A stretch of DNA of 64,000 nucleotides from Raineya sp. (GTDB lineage Bacteria > Bacteroidota > Bacteroidia > Cytophagales > Thermonemataceae), in contig JALONN010000007.1 of assembly GCA_025454915.1 (NCBI GenBank), positions 1 to 64,000 on the forward strand, given 5' to 3'. Below the pieces are notes generated by a model that saw only the letters and a list, made by a program, of their open reading frames with translations, did not search any database and was not told where the DNA came from. This document shows positions 62,623-64,000 of the stretch, piece after piece (positions within the stretch are counted from its first letter, which is position 1; each line of letters opens with the position of its first letter). Position numbers and translations under genes: made by a program.

Positions 62623-63456
62623 ATGAAAAATAGAATTTTTGCTTTCGCCCTTATCTTTGTTTTCTTCGTTTTAAAAACAAACGCTCAAACTTCTTTTCAG
62701 GTAACAGTCAAAGGAAAAGGAAGTCCTATTTTATTATTTGCAGGTTTTGGCTGTTCTGGCGAACTTTGGAACGAAACAGTTGCCGAACTCTCTAAAAACA
62801 ATGAATGTCATATATTTACCTTTGCAGGTTTTGGAGGTGTTCCAGCCATTGAAACACCCTGGCTTTCAACCATCAAAGATGAGGTGATTCAGTATGTAAA
62901 AACAAAAAAGCTTAAAAAACCGACACTCATGGGGCATAGCTTGGGCGGAACACTCAGTTTGTGGCTTGCCTCTTTAGAAAAAGAAATGTTTAAACAACTC
63001 ATTATTGTAGATGCTCTGCCTTGTTCAGCAGCCCTGATGATACCCAACTATAAAGGTGAAAAAATACCATACGAAAATCCTCGTAATAAGATGATGATGG
63101 ACATGGATAAAACAGCCTTTGAAAATATGAATAAGCAAATGATTGGTTTTATGTGTAAAAATAAAGAAAAACAGCCTGTTATTGTGAACTGGATGAATAT
63201 GATAGATAGAAAAACGTATGTATATGGCTATGTTGATATGCTTAATCTGGACTTGAGAGAAGAAATCGCTAAAATATCGGTTCCTGTTACCATACTTGCT
63301 GCCACAAGCCCCGATTTGGCAACTGTTCAGAAAACCTATAACACTCAATACGAAAAATTACCCTCAGTAAAAATACATTATGCTGAAAATGCAGCCCATT
63401 TTGTGATGTACGACCAGCCTGAATGGTTTATGAAAAAACTGAAAGAAATTCTATAA
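62623..63456 (+). CDS. Exported alpha/beta hydrolase
   Basis: A 277-residue hydrolase with a signal peptide (ending TNAQ). The nucleophile elbow is MGHSLGGTLSLWLA near 107; the catalytic histidine is in NAAHFVMYDQPEWF near the end; the oxyanion segment is LFAGFGCSGELWNE. Substrate cannot be told; carboxylesterase or haloperoxidase-like members share this form. It is followed after 4 bases by the ECF sigma gene. Confidence 0.9.
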   Translation: MKNRIFAFALIFVFFVLKTNAQTSFQVTVKGKGSPILLFAGFGCSGELWNETVAELSKNNECHIFTFAGFGGVPAIETPWLSTIKDEVIQYVKTKKLKKPTLMGHSLGGTLSLWLASLEKEMFKQLIIVDALPCSAALMIPNYKGEKIPYENPRNKMMMDMDKTAFENMNKQMIGFMCKNKEKQPVIVNWMNMIDRKTYVYGYVDMLNLDLREEIAKISVPVTILAATSPDLATVQKTYNTQYEKLPSVKIHYAENAAHFVMYDQPEWFMKKLKEIL

Positions 63457-63460
63457 TCAA

Positions 63461-63952
63461 GTGGAAAAACAAGAGATTTTTAACGAAATATTCAACCAGC
63501 ATTATTCAAAGGTTTTTAGGCTGTGTAAGGGCTATGTAAATGGTAATGAGGAACTTGCTTCGGATATTACACAAGATGTATTCATTAAAGTCTGGGAATA
63601 TCTGGATTCTTTTCGAGGTGAAGCAAACATCAGTACATGGATATACAGAATATCAGTAAACACTTGTTTGCTTCATTTGCGAAAACAATCAACAAAAAAA
63701 GAAGTAAAAACTGAGAAAATGCCTCAAATCGCTCATGAAGCCTACTCTTTGGAAGAGGAAGAAAAATTACAACAGATGTATGCCTGTATCCATAAACTTC
63801 AAGAAAAAGACAAGGCAATTATTCTAATGGTTTTAGAAGGTGTAGAGTATAGTCAGATTGCTGATATTATGGGTATTACAGAAGAAAATCTTCGTGTGAA
63901 GATTCATAGAATTAAAAATACTTTAACCAATTGTGTACATGGAAACATTTGA
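63461..63952 (+). CDS. ECF-type RNA polymerase sigma factor
   Basis: A 163-residue sigma-70 family protein with region 2 (FNQHYSKVFRLCKGYVNGNE, ASDITQDVFIKVWEYLDSF, ISTWIYRISVNTCL) and region 4 (LQEKDKAIILMVLEGVEYSQ, IADIMGITEENLRVKIHRIK). It starts with GTG, 4 bases after the hydrolase stop, so the hydrolase may be in its regulon or transcript. The next gene overlaps its 3' end, the usual place of the regulator of an ECF sigma factor. Confidence 0.92.
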   Translation: MEKQEIFNEIFNQHYSKVFRLCKGYVNGNEELASDITQDVFIKVWEYLDSFRGEANISTWIYRISVNTCLLHLRKQSTKKEVKTEKMPQIAHEAYSLEEEEKLQQMYACIHKLQEKDKAIILMVLEGVEYSQIADIMGITEENLRVKIHRIKNTLTNCVHGNI

Positions 63953-64000
63953 TGATTTACAGAATCTTTGGAATAAACAAAGTGACTCAAAAGATATAAA
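63939..64000 (+). CDS. Start of a gene overlapping the ECF sigma gene (possible anti-sigma partner)
   Basis: ATG at 63939 overlaps the sigma stop by 14 bases and opens METFDDLQNLWNKQSDSKD, cut by the window edge. The DLQNLWNKQ beginning is common in small membrane proteins that follow ECF sigma genes in Bacteroidota; too short to judge. Confidence 0.45.
   Translation, partial: METFDDLQNLWNKQSDSKDI

Overview
The window comes from a low-GC member of the Bacteroidota, most likely order Cytophagales; genus not determined. The evidence is: no Shine-Dalgarno pattern before starts; several -7 boxes of the TAnnTTTG type; tRNAs without encoded CCA; an arginine operon built around an N-succinylornithine-type transcarbamylase; a b558-family SdhC; and lone pdhA, nuoH and sdaAB genes. 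It opens with the 3' end of a 5S rRNA, so an rRNA operon lies just outside.

Layout. 1-2.8 kb: 5S end and a HAMP/GAF/PAS sensor without an output domain. 2.8-7.7 kb: succinate dehydrogenase genes sdhC-sdhA-sdhB with a lipoprotein and a thioredoxin-like gene interleaved. 7.7-8.6 kb: no protein genes, but two tandem RNA cassettes on the minus strand. Each holds a tRNA-like element whose 3' half precedes its 5' half (circularly permuted), then an ordinary-order tRNA and a terminator. This is the most unusual part of the window. Next to them is a conserved gene broken by an in-frame amber codon. 9.4-15 kb: an NAD group (pncB, pnuC, nadE) with msrB. 15-18 kb: ppx/gppA, pdhA, elbB. 18-20.4 kb: two secreted leucine-rich-repeat (LRR) paralogs. 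20.4-26 kb: a PolX/PHP protein, lipoproteins, an unknown gene between two copies of the same terminator, and a porin. 26-37 kb: an AddB-like nuclease, cdsA, folB, a CNNM/CorC protein, lptD, an amidase and gapA. 37-48.5 kb: a divergent PurA paralog, ugd and nuoH on back-to-back promoters, two cytoplasmic LRR proteins, mscS, sdaAB, a thioesterase, comEC and a PAP2 phosphatase. 48.5-53 kb: an accessory patch with a chimeric gene remnant, a HEPN (ApeA-like) candidate defence gene, a GyrI-like protein and a TPR protein. 53-61.6 kb: an Lrp/AsnC regulator convergent with the eight-gene arginine operon. 61.8-64 kb: a TPR protein, a secreted alpha/beta hydrolase and an ECF sigma factor with the start of its partner gene.

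The metabolic genes point to aerobic respiration (Sdh, NuoH, PdhA, GapA), NAD salvage and final synthesis, and complete arginine synthesis. The envelope genes (LptD, porin, amidase, CdsA, lipoproteins) indicate a Gram-negative cell.
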